A DNA stretch of 64,000 nucleotides from Exiguobacterium sp. s193 (GTDB taxonomy: Bacteria > Bacillota > Bacilli > Exiguobacteriales > Exiguobacteriaceae): NCBI RefSeq assembly GCF_018618755.1, contig NZ_JACSMR010000001.1, forward strand, positions 310,001-374,000. The letters run 5' to 3'. Within the stretch, counting starts at the first letter, position 1, and each line of letters opens with the position of its first letter. This document shows positions 28,894 through 38,132 of the stretch, one piece after another. The notes beneath the pieces were generated by a model. It saw nothing but the letters and a program-made list of their open reading frames with translations. It had not been told where the DNA came from and searched no databases. A program made the position numbers and the translations under genes.

Positions 28894-29385
28894 TTACTTC
28901 GCAGCTTTTGCAGCAGCGATCGCCGAATCAAAGTTCACTTCATCTGTCGATTCAGGCATGTATTCGACGTAGACGACTTGATTCGCTGAATCGATGACGA
29001 AGACGGAACGGGCAAGCAAACGAAGTTCTTCGATTGCAACACCGTAGTTATGACCAAACGAGAGGTCACGGTGATCTGATAATGTTACGACATTATCAAG
29101 CCCGCTCGCTGCGCACCAGCGGCGTTGGGCGAACGGAAGGTCATTCGAGATTGTCAAGACCGTCACACCGTCGATTTGTGCTGCTTCTTCATTGAACTTA
29201 CGTGTTTGAGCGTCACAGACACCTGTATCGATTGAAGGTACGACACTGATGATCCGAATCCCTTCGTATGTATCGCGCGAAACCGTTGACAGGTCGTTAG
29301 CGAGCACCTCGAAATTTGGTGCCTCTTGCCCGACTTCGACTTGTGTTCCAAGCAATGTGATGTTATTTCCTTTGAACGTTGCCAT
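28894..29385 (-). CDS. tpx: Thiol peroxidase
   Basis: A 163-residue atypical 2-Cys peroxiredoxin reducing H2O2 and organic peroxides with thioredoxin as donor. The peroxidatic Cys57 lies in [12 protein letters not shown] and the resolving Cys91 in QRRWCAASG. It is single, with its own terminator. An inverted repeat TATAGA-N9-TCTATA (29436-29456) lies about 50 bp upstream of its start. Confidence 0.95.
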   Translation of the reverse strand: MATFKGNNITLLGTQVEVGQEAPNFEVLANDLSTVSRDTYEGIRIISVVPSIDTGVCDAQTRKFNEEAAQIDGVTVLTISNDLPFAQRRWCAASGLDNVVTLSDHRDLSFGHNYGVAIEELRLLARSVFVIDSANQVVYVEYMPESTDEVNFDSAIAAAKAAK

Positions 29386-29557
29386 TGTGTATTCCCCATT
29401 TCCCCATATCTTTTCAATTACATTTCCAATCTTACTATAGAAATGTTCCCTCTATAACGCAAGCTTTCTGACTGAATTCCCAGCTATCAGTTCCCGCTTT
29501 CTTGAAAAACAGGTATAATGAAACAGTACATGAAACGCTTTCAAGGGGGAATTGACC

Positions 29558-30373
29558 ATGGCTCGAAACAATGTCTACCTGTATTACCGAAATAAACAAA
29601 GACACGAGACGCAGGTACGAAAACTGATTGAAGTCGGAAAACGCTACGGACTGAACGTCGTCCAAGATCACAAACAAGCAAATATCATCGTTTCAATTGG
29701 TGGCGATGGGGCATTTCTTCAAGCGGCCCGCTTCACGGGATTCCGTGACGACGCTATCTACGTTGGGTTCGCAGAAGGTCCGAATTCATTTTACTGTGAC
29801 TTTGACATCAATGATTTATCATCAGTCGAAGCCATCTTTAAAGAAACGGGCGAACGCGTCTCAACTGGCGAAATCGAAGTCCGACGTTATCCACTGCTTG
29901 AAGCATCGATCAATGGTGGTCCCGGCATGCTCTGCCTAAACGAATGTTCCGTCAAGTCGAGTATCATCAAATCACTTGCAATCGAAGTGTACATCGACGG
30001 ATTCCTATTTGAAACATTCCGTGGCGACGGCATGGTCATTTCGACACCAACCGGTTCGACGGCTTACAACAAATCCTTGTCTGGTGCAATCGTCGATCCA
30101 TTGATCCACTGCCTACAAGTCAGTGAAATCGCATCGGTCAACAATAACCGTTACCGGACACTCGGTTCAGCCTTCCTCTTGAATCGTGGTCGTAAATTAT
30201 CACTTCGCATCATCGAAGACGGAAACGATTATCCAATCATCGGGATGGACAATGAAGCATTAAGCTTAAAACGGACGGACTCTGTCGATATTCAACTGTC
30301 CGAAAAAGAATTAAAAACCGTTAAATTAACGAACAATACGTTTTGGCATAAAATCCAGCGATCGTTCTTATAA
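29558..30373 (+). CDS. nadK: NAD kinase
   Basis: A 271-residue NAD kinase (NAD + ATP to NADP) of the short Firmicute NadK2/YtdI type. GGDG (48-51) in SIGGDGAFLQAAR and the loop TPTGSTAYNKSLSGAIVD are diagnostic. The ATG at 29558 is 8 nt after AAGGGGG; a TTG two codons upstream is too close. A -10 TATAAT is at 29514-29519, followed by a palindrome TGAAACGCTTTCA. Its terminator carries repeat copy C. Confidence 0.92.
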   Translation: MARNNVYLYYRNKQRHETQVRKLIEVGKRYGLNVVQDHKQANIIVSIGGDGAFLQAARFTGFRDDAIYVGFAEGPNSFYCDFDINDLSSVEAIFKETGERVSTGEIEVRRYPLLEASINGGPGMLCLNECSVKSSIIKSLAIEVYIDGFLFETFRGDGMVISTPTGSTAYNKSLSGAIVDPLIHCLQVSEIASVNNNRYRTLGSAFLLNRGRKLSLRIIEDGNDYPIIGMDNEALSLKRTDSVDIQLSEKELKTVKLTNNTFWHKIQRSFL

Positions 30374-30381
30374 AACAAACA

Positions 30382-30414
30382 AAACTTCCCTGTCCACCAA
30401 GGACGAGGAAGTTT
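30382..30414 (+). repeat. Gene-proximal duplicated hairpin (copy C)
   Basis: A 33-bp stem-loop (AAACTTCC/GGAAGTTT) after nadK, repeated at 30812-30844 with one mismatch. It runs straight into the element without a T-tract. Confidence 0.9.
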
Positions 30415-30811
30415 CAGGCTGTAGACAACGTGCCATTGGGAGATCAAGCGTCTTTTTTCGTTGCTTTCCTCAGGCGAGGCGCAAGCCGTTGCTCCTTGAT
30501 CCTCACGGACAACGAGCAGGGTCTTGCCTACCTCTAAAAGTGCGTTAAAAACGCACTTTTTCCCGCAGGAGTCAACGAAACGTGACGCTTTTTAGGTAAC
30601 ACTATGACGGAAAGCCAGTCATGCAGACGGTTTAGGGCGCAATCCGTCTCGCATCGCTTTTACAGCGAAAAGCAATCGGGCGCGACTCTGCAGCTTTGCT
30701 GTAGCGGCGTGACCGATTGCCGCTTTGAAGACAAGGCGAGACAGGGAAGCGCGACCGGATTGTCTCTCGTTATCGCATGTTCACGCTTCATAAGCGTTTG
30801 TCTACACGCTG
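30415..30811 (-). mobile_element. Terminator-embedded repeat element, copy C (397 bp, full length, inverted)
   Basis: Starts CAGGCTGTAGACAACG and ends GTTTGTCTACACGCTG. Its reverse complement aligns nearly end to end with copy A. The flanking 33-bp duplications are the nadK terminator hairpin. The structured core is on the minus strand here, so insertion is not tied to one orientation relative to the host gene. Confidence 0.8.
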
Positions 30812-30850
30812 AAACTTCCCTGTCCACCAAGGACAAGGAAGTTTTTTTAT
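30812..30850 (+). terminator. Distal terminator of nadK (right duplicated hairpin, copy C)
   Basis: AAACTTCC/GGAAGTTT stem followed by seven or more T. Confidence 0.8.
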
Positions 30851-30957
30851 ACCTTAAGAAACTAGAAAAATGGAAACACCCTTCCCAAAAGGTGGTGATA
30901 GTCCGACTTATGCGTCCTCTTTTCTTGAAGATTCACGGAACGAACAACCGCAACCGC

Positions 30958-32523
30958 TTAATTCATTACCACAGATGTTTCCTGACGATAGACCGTTTTT
31001 CCTTGTTGAACCGTTTCGACTAATCGATTCGTCAGAATCCGTTCATCTTCCAGGCGATAAAAATCTTCTTCGAAGATGACGAAATCGGCATCATACCCAG
31101 GTAGTAACATCCCTTTTCGACCGTGCGTCTCCGTTGCGATATGCGGATTTTTCGTAAAGAGCAACAACGCTTCGTACATCGAAAGAACCTCGTTTGATTT
31201 ATCGATTTTCCCTGCTCTTCCAACGGTCGCCGCATACAGTGCACGCCGGACGTCCGGATTTGAAATCGGGGCGTCCGATCCACCGCATAACAAGGCACCT
31301 GTGTCAGCAAGCGACTTCAAGCGATAAGCGGAGTCCAAACGATTTAACCCAAGACGTTCTTCCGCGAAATCCGCATCGTCAAGCAAAAAGACGGGTTGCA
31401 CATCAATCAAGACCGGTAGTTTTCGAATCCGTGCCAACACTTCCCGTTGGACGACCGTCGCATGAATGATTCGGTCACGTGTCCCTTTCGGAGCAGGATA
31501 CTTTTCAAGCACCGTGACGAATCGTTCAATCGCTAAGTCACCGATGACGTGTGCCGCGACCGTAAAACCGTAACTCCGCGCGCGCTTGACGAGTTGCTCG
31601 AGCTGTTCTTGCGAATGGACTTCAATCCCGCGTGTCGTCGCATCATCCGAATACCCGCGATTCAGTAACGCTGTTCTTCCACCAAGCGCCCCATCGACGA
31701 ATAGTTTCATCGCGCCGACCGATAATGTCGATGGTAAGACTGGATTCGCTTGAATAAACTCATCAAGGACAAGGTGATGGACGAGGAGATGGGCATGGAA
31801 CCCCGTTTCTTCCGTCACTTCTTTATACGCTGATAACACTTCATTCAACTCACCATGATAGGATAAGTCTTCGGTATGAGCGGCTACGATTCCGTGGCGG
31901 TGTAAATCTTTAATCGCGGCGCGTAACGACGATTTATTTCGCTCAGCCGAGCCCGCTTGTAACGCATAGAGTGGTTCCATTGCTGCATCATAAAGAAAAC
32001 CATCTGCTTCACCGGAATCCAGTAATCCGATTTTTCCACCGTCGACGACAGTGGATGCTTTGTATCCTAATTGTTCAAACAAAACATCATTGACGAGTAC
32101 CGTATGTCGGTCCGTTCGTTTCAACAAAGCCGGTTCTGTCGGGAATAGCTGATTCAGCCATGCTTTCGTTGGTGCACGATCGAGTTTCGTTTCATCATAT
32201 CCTTCAGCCACGTGAATTCCATTAATCGCTTCCGCCTTCAGGAAGGCTTGTCCGAGTTCTTCTAACGTCATGTAGCGTGAAGCATCGACACGTCCGATTG
32301 CTTCACCGTATCCGATCAGGTGGATGTGGGCATCTGTAAATGCCGGATACACCGTTTTTCCGTTCAGATTCTCAATCGTCTCGATGCGTTTTCCGAACCG
32401 GCGACGCACTTTTCCTTCGTCCCCCATCCCGACAATCCGCCCCCCCTCGACGAACATCGCCGGATGGACGTCATGTTCATGCGCCATCGTCCGAATGATT
32501 CCGTTTACATACAGTGTTCCCAT
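30958..32523 (-). CDS. YtcJ-type metal-dependent amidohydrolase
   Basis: A 521-residue Amidohydrolase_3 family enzyme. It has an N-terminal beta-sandwich, then the metal-binding PAFTDAHIHLIGYG (HxH), later His residues in VAAHVIGDLAIERFV and RIIHATVV, and the conserved CGGSDAPISNPDVRRALYAATV near the C-terminus. Family members deacylate or hydrolyse cyclic amides and N-acyl compounds; the substrate cannot be told from sequence. ATG follows AAAGGGAG. It precedes nothing on its strand before the repeat at 30415. Confidence 0.85.
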   Translation of the reverse strand: MGTLYVNGIIRTMAHEHDVHPAMFVEGGRIVGMGDEGKVRRRFGKRIETIENLNGKTVYPAFTDAHIHLIGYGEAIGRVDASRYMTLEELGQAFLKAEAINGIHVAEGYDETKLDRAPTKAWLNQLFPTEPALLKRTDRHTVLVNDVLFEQLGYKASTVVDGGKIGLLDSGEADGFLYDAAMEPLYALQAGSAERNKSSLRAAIKDLHRHGIVAAHTEDLSYHGELNEVLSAYKEVTEETGFHAHLLVHHLVLDEFIQANPVLPSTLSVGAMKLFVDGALGGRTALLNRGYSDDATTRGIEVHSQEQLEQLVKRARSYGFTVAAHVIGDLAIERFVTVLEKYPAPKGTRDRIIHATVVQREVLARIRKLPVLIDVQPVFLLDDADFAEERLGLNRLDSAYRLKSLADTGALLCGGSDAPISNPDVRRALYAATVGRAGKIDKSNEVLSMYEALLLFTKNPHIATETHGRKGMLLPGYDADFVIFEEDFYRLEDERILTNRLVETVQQGKTVYRQETSVVMN

Positions 32524-32544
32524 CTCAATCGCTCCCTTTTTTTA

Positions 32545-32574
32545 CGAAAATAGGGTGACCGTGGTGGCCACCCT
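32545..32574 (-). terminator. Probable terminator of ezrA
   Basis: Minus strand AGGGTGGCC/GGTCACCCT hairpin followed by ATTTTC. The T-run is weak. Confidence 0.5.
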
Positions 32575-32590
32575 GAATTGTCAGTGATGA

Positions 32591-34297
32591 TTACATGTGG
32601 ATGGTTTCTTGCTTCACACATGTCTTTTTAATCCGTTCAATCGACTCTGGGTCAAACTGGTCGAGGACACGTTCAGCGAGTAAAATCGCACGTTCGTAAT
32701 CTCCAGCAAGGAACTTCGTCTCCGCAATCGTCAACGACATATGTATTTCGTTATCGTGGCGACGGAATCGATTCGCATACTGGACGAGTCGCTCTGCATA
32801 TGTGACTTCGAACACTAATGTATCTAACCGTTCTTGGAGTTGTTTAAACGTCATCTTGACATCTTCGCTTTGCGAAACGATATAACCGACGTTGAATGGG
32901 ACTTCTTCAAACCGTGCTTCTAGCGTCTGTATCGAACGACTCGCCGTTTGAATCGTCTCTTCGATTTCTTGAGGGATTTTCGGTAATCCAAGACGTTTCA
33001 AGCGTAAGCGCGCATTCGATAACGTTTTCCGCCATTCTGTAATCCGTTCCCGGACTTCGATTTCTTCTTTACGCAATGCTTGCAGTTCGACACTGAACCG
33101 TTCATATTGAATCGTCAATTGTTCTTCAAGCCGAATCGCGTCGCGCATCTGATCTTCTAGCATGCTAAACGGAATGATTCGACTAGCGATCGATTCGTCT
33201 AAATCCTTCGCTGCCCCAAATAACATCTCTTCATCCCGTTGAATCGACTCATAATGTTCTCCTAAGTCCGCCGAAATTTCATATTGCTCACGCAGTGCAC
33301 TGAATTCTTGCGCCAATTGATGGACTTTTTCACGCATCCGCAGCGCCTTTTGTTTTAAGGTCTGATTTTCCTTCTTCACATGATGACGCGCATCGACTTC
33401 ACGGCGGAACGTGTCATACATTTGGTCAACATCTGCAGAAAGTTGTTGGACTTGTTCTTCTAAGTCGTCCATCTCTAAAAACTCTAGTTTTTTCGCTAAA
33501 CTGAGACGTTGCTCCTCAAATCGTTTAATATCAGCTTGCATTCCGAGTGGTTCAAGTGGATACCCATCTAGCGTCATCTCATTATACCCAGCACTCAACT
33601 GATCGATGCGTTGACGAAGTTCATGTGCAAGTACTTTCCAATGATTCGGAATCACTTCGACTAACTGGCGTGTCAGCGCGACTTCTTCTTCTAGTCGTAA
33701 GCTCGTCTCATATGCTTTCGTCACTTCACCCGCTTCTTCGAAAGCGGACATTTCCGTCCGTAACTGATCGATGTCTTCACTACGTTCTTCTAGTTTCGCT
33801 AATGCCGGTCCAAACGACGTCGCTTGCAGGAGCAACGATTTACGGACTTGCCCCGAATCTGTTTCCCCTTGTGCTTTTAACGAGGTCAGTGCCGATTGAT
33901 TGTTTTTAAAGGTCTCCATCTCACCTAACATACCGTCAATCAATCCTTCAAGCTCTTCAATCAATTGCTCCGTCACTTCTAAATCATTTTTGACAGCAAT
34001 GAAACGATACTTATCAAGCCCTTCTTCTGCCCGGTACAGCGTCTCATCGATTTGCGCGACGTGGACTGTCAACAATTCCTCCCACGCTTGATGCCAGGAA
34101 GTGAATTTCGTCTCCGTCTCACCCGCCATCGGGAGCTGCTTTAATTCTTGTAGCTCCTTCGGAATCGATGCGCTAATGATTCCTTGTTTGCGCATATCTA
34201 GCTCGTCGATTTTCGTATAATATTTTTTTCGACTAATCATGCTAAATAGCATGACGAGTAATACGATGACGATGACACCAATCACCCATGCCCACAT
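32591..34297 (-). CDS. ezrA: Septation ring formation regulator EzrA
   Basis: A 568-residue protein with a single N-terminal membrane helix (about 3-21, VIGVIVIVLLVMLFSMI) and a long cytoplasmic coiled-coil rich in Glu, Gln, Leu and Arg. This is the layout and length of EzrA, a spectrin-like negative regulator of FtsZ ring formation in Firmicutes. The position near rpsD and tyrS agrees with B. subtilis. ATG lies 9 nt after GGAGG. Confidence 0.92.
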   Translation of the reverse strand: MWAWVIGVIVIVLLVMLFSMISRKKYYTKIDELDMRKQGIISASIPKELQELKQLPMAGETETKFTSWHQAWEELLTVHVAQIDETLYRAEEGLDKYRFIAVKNDLEVTEQLIEELEGLIDGMLGEMETFKNNQSALTSLKAQGETDSGQVRKSLLLQATSFGPALAKLEERSEDIDQLRTEMSAFEEAGEVTKAYETSLRLEEEVALTRQLVEVIPNHWKVLAHELRQRIDQLSAGYNEMTLDGYPLEPLGMQADIKRFEEQRLSLAKKLEFLEMDDLEEQVQQLSADVDQMYDTFRREVDARHHVKKENQTLKQKALRMREKVHQLAQEFSALREQYEISADLGEHYESIQRDEEMLFGAAKDLDESIASRIIPFSMLEDQMRDAIRLEEQLTIQYERFSVELQALRKEEIEVRERITEWRKTLSNARLRLKRLGLPKIPQEIEETIQTASRSIQTLEARFEEVPFNVGYIVSQSEDVKMTFKQLQERLDTLVFEVTYAERLVQYANRFRRHDNEIHMSLTIAETKFLAGDYERAILLAERVLDQFDPESIERIKKTCVKQETIHM

Positions 34298-34518
34298 TTG
34301 TCACGACCTCCACCCTATCAAGCGATTCCATTTTTCAACAATTTCGCTTTTTATCTTATCCTTATAATAGTATAGCGCAACCGTTTTGCATAGATTTACT
34401 AAGGCTTTTCCTGATTTCTTCCACAGATCAAGGTGTCTCGTCAAGAAATCAATTGTTTGTCAGCACCTTTCACACTCGGGTAAGATAGATTAAATATGAT
34501 TTTTTAGGAGGAACCAAG

Positions 34519-35004
34519 ATGTTTGAGACAACGACATATGATGGAGACCGGACGAAACAATACGACATGCTGAATAAGCAACTGGATGCATTACTGACGG
34601 GAGAAGCGAATCAAATTGCCAATCTTTCAAATGCGAGTGCGTTACTTGGTCAATTTCTCGACCGGACGAACTGGGTCGGATTTTATCTAATGGACCAAGA
34701 AAACAACGAATTGGTGCTTGGCCCGTTCCAAGGCTTGCCTGCCTGTGTCCGGATTCCGCTCGGACGAGGAGTTTGCGGAACAGCAGCTCAAGATCAAACG
34801 ACTCAGCTCGTCATGGATGTTCATGCTTTCCCAGGCCATATCGCCTGTGACGCGGCAACGAATTCAGAAATCGTCATTCCATTAATTAAAGATGGCAAAA
34901 CGATTGGCGTCCTTGATATCGATAGTCCGGAACTGAATCGTTTTGACGAAACGGATCAAGTCGGCCTTGAAGCCTTCAGCGAAATTCTTCTTCGTCATAT
35001 TTGA
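34519..35004 (+). CDS. Free methionine-(R)-sulfoxide reductase (GAF domain, YtsP type)
   Basis: A 161-residue GAF-domain enzyme. The three conserved cysteines of the fRMsr family are present: Cys76 (GLPACVRIPLG), Cys86 (GRGVCGTAA) and Cys110 (GHIACDAATNSEI, catalytic by homology). It reduces free methionine-R-sulfoxide. ATG follows TAGGAGGAACCAAG. The rpsD promoter -35 begins right after its stop codon. Confidence 0.9.
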   Translation: MFETTTYDGDRTKQYDMLNKQLDALLTGEANQIANLSNASALLGQFLDRTNWVGFYLMDQENNELVLGPFQGLPACVRIPLGRGVCGTAAQDQTTQLVMDVHAFPGHIACDAATNSEIVIPLIKDGKTIGVLDIDSPELNRFDETDQVGLEAFSEILLRHI

Positions 35005-35033
35005 TTGACAGCAGGAATAAGCAGACGTATACT
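35005..35033 (+). promoter_or_regulatory. Sigma-A promoter of rpsD
   Basis: TTGACA (35005-35010), 17-nt spacer, TATACT (35028-35033). It lies immediately after the preceding stop codon. Confidence 0.85.
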
Positions 35034-35039
35034 TGTAAA

Positions 35040-35220
35040 AGTGCAGAAATGATAACGATAGCGGTCAAATCGCTTGCGTATCACATTTCATGACTCGGCT
35101 TTGCCGGAGGGGCATCGTGTAACTTTGCTATCAAGCGAGGGTGCCACACCATGAAATGGGCGTAACGTGGGTTTGATGGCGTTATTATTTTTATGCAAAT
35201 AATAACGAACACTAAGGAGG
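35040..35220 (+). ncRNA. rpsD leader (ribosomal protein S4 autoregulatory element)
   Basis: The roughly 190-nt 5' UTR of rpsD is rich in paired segments, such as CATTTCATG/CATGAAATG and ATAGC...GCTAT, and contains GAGGGTGCCACACCATGAAATGGGC-like sequence typical of the Firmicute S4 leader. In B. subtilis S4 binds this leader and represses its own translation. I assign it by position and partial sequence resemblance. Confidence 0.7.
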
Positions 35221-35229
35221 AGTCTTATT

Positions 35230-35829
35230 ATGGCTCGCTATACAGGTCCAGCTTGGAAACTTTCACGTCGTCTCGGTATCTCTCTTACTGAAACAGGAAA
35301 AGAAATCGCAAAACGTCCGTACGCTCCAGGACAACACGGTAACAGCCGTCGCAAAATGTCTGAGTACGGTCTTCAACTTCAAGCGAAGCAAACGCTTCGT
35401 CACATGTACGGAGTAAACGAACGCCAATTCAACCGTATCTTCAACGATGCTGGCAAAATGCCTGGTATCCACGGTGAGAACTTCATGTTCTTACTTGAAG
35501 CACGTCTTGACAACGTCGTTTACCGTATGGGTATGGCTCGTACACGTCGTGCTGCTCGTCAGCTCGTCAACCACGGTCACATCCAAGTTGATGGCGCTCG
35601 CGTCGACATCCCGTCGTTCCGCGTGAAACCAGGTCAAACGATCTCAGTTCGCGAAAAATCGAAGAACTTTGTCGTTATCAAAGAAGCACTCGAAGTTGCA
35701 CCAGCAACTAAAGACTTCGTTATTTTCGATGCTGAGAAGCTCGAAGGAACGTTCGTCCGTCTTCCAGAGCGTTCTGAATTGAACGATCAAATCCAAGAAC
35801 AACTCGTTGTTGAGTACTACTCACGTTAA
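35230..35829 (+). CDS. rpsD: 30S ribosomal protein S4
   Basis: A 199-residue S4, a primary 16S rRNA binder and assembly initiator. It starts [19 protein letters not shown] and contains the S4 RNA-binding domain ([30 protein letters not shown]). Strong AAGGAGGAG precedes the ATG. The gene is monocistronic, with a strong promoter and regulatory leader. Confidence 0.98.
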   Translation: MARYTGPAWKLSRRLGISLTETGKEIAKRPYAPGQHGNSRRKMSEYGLQLQAKQTLRHMYGVNERQFNRIFNDAGKMPGIHGENFMFLLEARLDNVVYRMGMARTRRAARQLVNHGHIQVDGARVDIPSFRVKPGQTISVREKSKNFVVIKEALEVAPATKDFVIFDAEKLEGTFVRLPERSELNDQIQEQLVVEYYSR

Positions 35830-35841
35830 TCAGTTGTTTCA

Positions 35842-35869
35842 AGCATCCACTCCGGTGGGTGCTTTTTTT
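35842..35869 (+). terminator. Terminator of rpsD
   Basis: AGCATCCAC/GTGGGTGCT stem followed by seven T. Confidence 0.9.
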
Positions 35870-35915
35870 GTGTCCATTATCATGTTTTAAAAATAGTAGT
35901 TGCATTACCTCGTTT

Positions 35916-35950
35916 TTGTGTTAACCTTTTATTTATGTTGGTTAACACAA
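35916..35950. promoter_or_regulatory. BirA operator upstream of bioY
   Basis: A perfect inverted repeat TTGTGTTAACC-N13-GGTTAACACAA, 23 bp before the bioY ATG. It matches the known Firmicute biotin operator (GTTAAC half-sites), so biotin-loaded BirA should repress bioY. Confidence 0.9.
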
Positions 35951-35972
35951 TAGAAAAGAGGCCTTATTCATT

Positions 35973-36500
35973 ATGAAAACAAAAGATCTTACATTTACAG
36001 CGCTCGGTGCCGCGATCATCTCGGCGGTCAGTCTACTCCCGCAACTTCAACTTGTCGGACCTGTCCCAATTACACTCCAGATGCTTGCCATCATGACCGT
36101 CAGTGCCATCCTCGGTGCGAAGCGTGGCGGTCTAGCCGTCTTGATTTTTTTATTACTTGCCGCTGCCGGTTTACCACTCCTCGGTGGGAAAGGTGGTCTT
36201 GCACCATTCGTCGGACCGACCGTAGGCTATTTGATTGCTTTTCCAATCGCCGGCTTTTTCATCGGATATGTCGCTGAACGGACAACTCGCTTCCTCCCGC
36301 TGTTTCTTGGGATGATCATTTTCGGGCTTGGACTCGTTTACTTACTCGGAACGTTCGGTTTAATGCTCGTCTTACATTTATCGTTCACGGATTCCCTCGT
36401 CATCAATGTTCCGTTCATTATCGGTGATACATTAAAAGCGTTGCTCGCGACGACGATTGCCGTTCGTCTGTTACCACTCCGTCTTTTTAGAACAGCTTAA
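35973..36500 (+). CDS. bioY: Biotin transporter BioY
   Basis: A 175-residue polytopic membrane protein, the S-component for biotin of an ECF transporter. The signature ALGAAIISAVSLLPQL, the VGPVPITLQMLAIM loop and GAKRGGLAV are BioY-like. No energising EcfAAT genes are adjacent, so it would use shared modules encoded elsewhere. Control by BirA is supported by the operator overlapping its promoter region. Confidence 0.93.
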   Translation: MKTKDLTFTALGAAIISAVSLLPQLQLVGPVPITLQMLAIMTVSAILGAKRGGLAVLIFLLLAAAGLPLLGGKGGLAPFVGPTVGYLIAFPIAGFFIGYVAERTTRFLPLFLGMIIFGLGLVYLLGTFGLMLVLHLSFTDSLVINVPFIIGDTLKALLATTIAVRLLPLRLFRTA

Positions 36501-36545
36501 ACAAACAAGAACGCTGACAGGAATCCGTCAGCGTTCTTGTTTGTT
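36501..36545. terminator. Bidirectional terminator between bioY and tyrS
   Basis: AACAAGAACGCTGAC pairs with GTCAGCGTTCTTGTT. Confidence 0.9.
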
Positions 36546-36552
36546 ATATTAC

Positions 36553-37800
36553 TTACGCATGTTCAAGTACGAAGTATTTCTTTTTCCCACGACGGATGAT
36601 CGTGAAGTCACCAATCGCATCTTGTTTTGTAATTTCCTTCGTCAATTCCTGTTCACGGTCTCCATTGATGTAGATGGCGCCGTTCGTCACGTCTTCTCGT
36701 GCTTGACGCTTCGAAGGACTGATTTTCGCTTCGACGAGCACGTCGACGAGGTTCGTTGCTTCACCAAGCGTAAAGCGTGGCATCCCTTTGAACGCATCCG
36801 CGATATCAGCCGCCTGCAATGTTTTGACGTCACCACTGAAGAGTGCTTTCGTAATTCGTTCTGCTTGTTCAAGCGCTTCGCTGCCATGGACAAGTTTCGT
36901 CATTTCTTCTGCTAGACGACGCTGGGCAATCCGTTTTTCAGGTGCCGATGCCACTTCCGTTTGCAATCCTTCAAGTTCTTCGTGTGTCAAGAATGTAAAG
37001 TATTTCAAGAACTTGATGACATCGAGGTCATCGACGTTGAACCAAAATTGGTAAAACTCGTATGGTGTCGTTTTTTCGGCATCGAGCCACACTGCGCCGC
37101 CCGCTGTTTTCCCGAATTTTTGCCCGTCTGATTTCGTAACAAGTGGTACAGTGATGCCGAATGCTTTCTCTTCATGACCAACGCGTCGGATCAATTCCAT
37201 TCCCGCCGTGATGTTACCCCACTGATCACTTCCGCCGACTTGGAGGCGGCATCCTTCGTTTTCGTATAGCTTCAAGAAATCAAATGATTGTAATAACATG
37301 TAGGAAAACTCTGTGAAAGAAATTCCGTTTTGAAGGCGTGAATCAACAGAGTCTTTCGCTAACATGTAGCTGATTGGGAAGTGTTTTCCGATATCGCGTA
37401 AGAAATCGATGATCGTTAAATCTTTTGTCCAATCCAGGTTGTTCGCAATCGTCACCGGGTTTTCACCATCCAACGGTAAAAAGCGTGACAATTGTCCTTT
37501 GATGCGGTTCGCAAATTCTTCGACGATATCCGACGTGTTGAGTGAACGTTCTGTCGAACGCCCACTCGGATCTCCAATCATCCCGGTTGCGCCACCGACG
37601 AGACCGACGACATGGTGTCCTGCTTCTTGGAAGCGACGTAGAACGAGAATTGGTAACAGGTGTCCGATATGCAATGAATCTGCTGTCGGGTCGAATCCTG
37701 TGTACAGCGTTGTCGGACTTGCTAGGAGTTCTTTAATTCCTTCTTCATCTGTCATTTGGCTGATTAAGCCACGAAACTCTAAATCTTCAAGTAACGTCAT
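36553..37800 (-). CDS. tyrS: Tyrosyl-tRNA synthetase
   Basis: A 415-residue class I synthetase charging tRNA-Tyr. The HIGH motif is in DSLHIGHLLPILVLRRF, the KMSKS-type loop is KFGKT, and an S4-like RNA-binding domain ends the protein (SKRQAREDVTNGAIYINGD). The ATG at 37800 follows AGGGGGAAAACAG. The frame is open for 58 codons upstream, but these overlap the T-box leader. Expression should be induced by uncharged tRNA-Tyr. Confidence 0.95.
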   Translation of the reverse strand: MTLLEDLEFRGLISQMTDEEGIKELLASPTTLYTGFDPTADSLHIGHLLPILVLRRFQEAGHHVVGLVGGATGMIGDPSGRSTERSLNTSDIVEEFANRIKGQLSRFLPLDGENPVTIANNLDWTKDLTIIDFLRDIGKHFPISYMLAKDSVDSRLQNGISFTEFSYMLLQSFDFLKLYENEGCRLQVGGSDQWGNITAGMELIRRVGHEEKAFGITVPLVTKSDGQKFGKTAGGAVWLDAEKTTPYEFYQFWFNVDDLDVIKFLKYFTFLTHEELEGLQTEVASAPEKRIAQRRLAEEMTKLVHGSEALEQAERITKALFSGDVKTLQAADIADAFKGMPRFTLGEATNLVDVLVEAKISPSKRQAREDVTNGAIYINGDREQELTKEITKQDAIGDFTIIRRGKKKYFVLEHA

Positions 37801-37825
37801 CTGTTTTCCCCCTAAAAAAATTGTA

Positions 37826-38073
37826 TAAAAAAACCGCCCCTTCGACTGAACGAAGGGACGGAATATTCCGTGGTACCACCCTAATTGCATGCAACACATG
37901 CCACTTAGATCGTCGATAACGGGACGGTCCGCCTGATTTCTCAAGAAGCTCCTGGAGACGTAATTCATGAACACGCTATGTCCTAGTTCGCAGCACCACT
38001 AGGTCTCTGATACAGGGAGCGTCCCATTACTAATTCCAATCACAGCAAAGGTTTTATATATTCTTCATAAGAT
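37826..38073 (-). promoter_or_regulatory. Tyr T-box leader of tyrS
   Basis: On the minus strand the leader contains the T-box AGGGTGGTACCACGG (37868-37882). It is followed by the terminator CCGTCCCTTCG/CGAAGGGGCGG plus T-run (37826-37861). A UAC triplet in GAATTACGTCT is a plausible Tyr specifier. Pairing of T-box bases with the acceptor end of uncharged tRNA would favour the antiterminator. Confidence 0.88.
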
Positions 38074-38079
38074 GTTTCC

Positions 38080-38109
38080 ATGATACGTCGAAGCAGAATC
38101 GACTGTCAA
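38080..38109 (-). promoter_or_regulatory. Promoter of the tyrS leader
   Basis: Minus strand TTGACA (38104-38109), 18-nt spacer, TATCAT (38080-38085), placed just upstream of the T-box leader. Confidence 0.65.
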
Positions 38110-38132
38110 GTGTCATCGTATTCTTTCAGTTA

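Noticed and set aside
30604-31023. 139-codon open frame running out of repeat copy C
   Set aside because: It crosses from the element through the nadK terminator into antisense sequence of the amidohydrolase gene, without a ribosome site and without a counterpart in other copies.
36501-36915. 152-codon plus-strand frame after bioY
   Set aside because: It starts within the bioY/tyrS terminator and runs antisense to tyrS.
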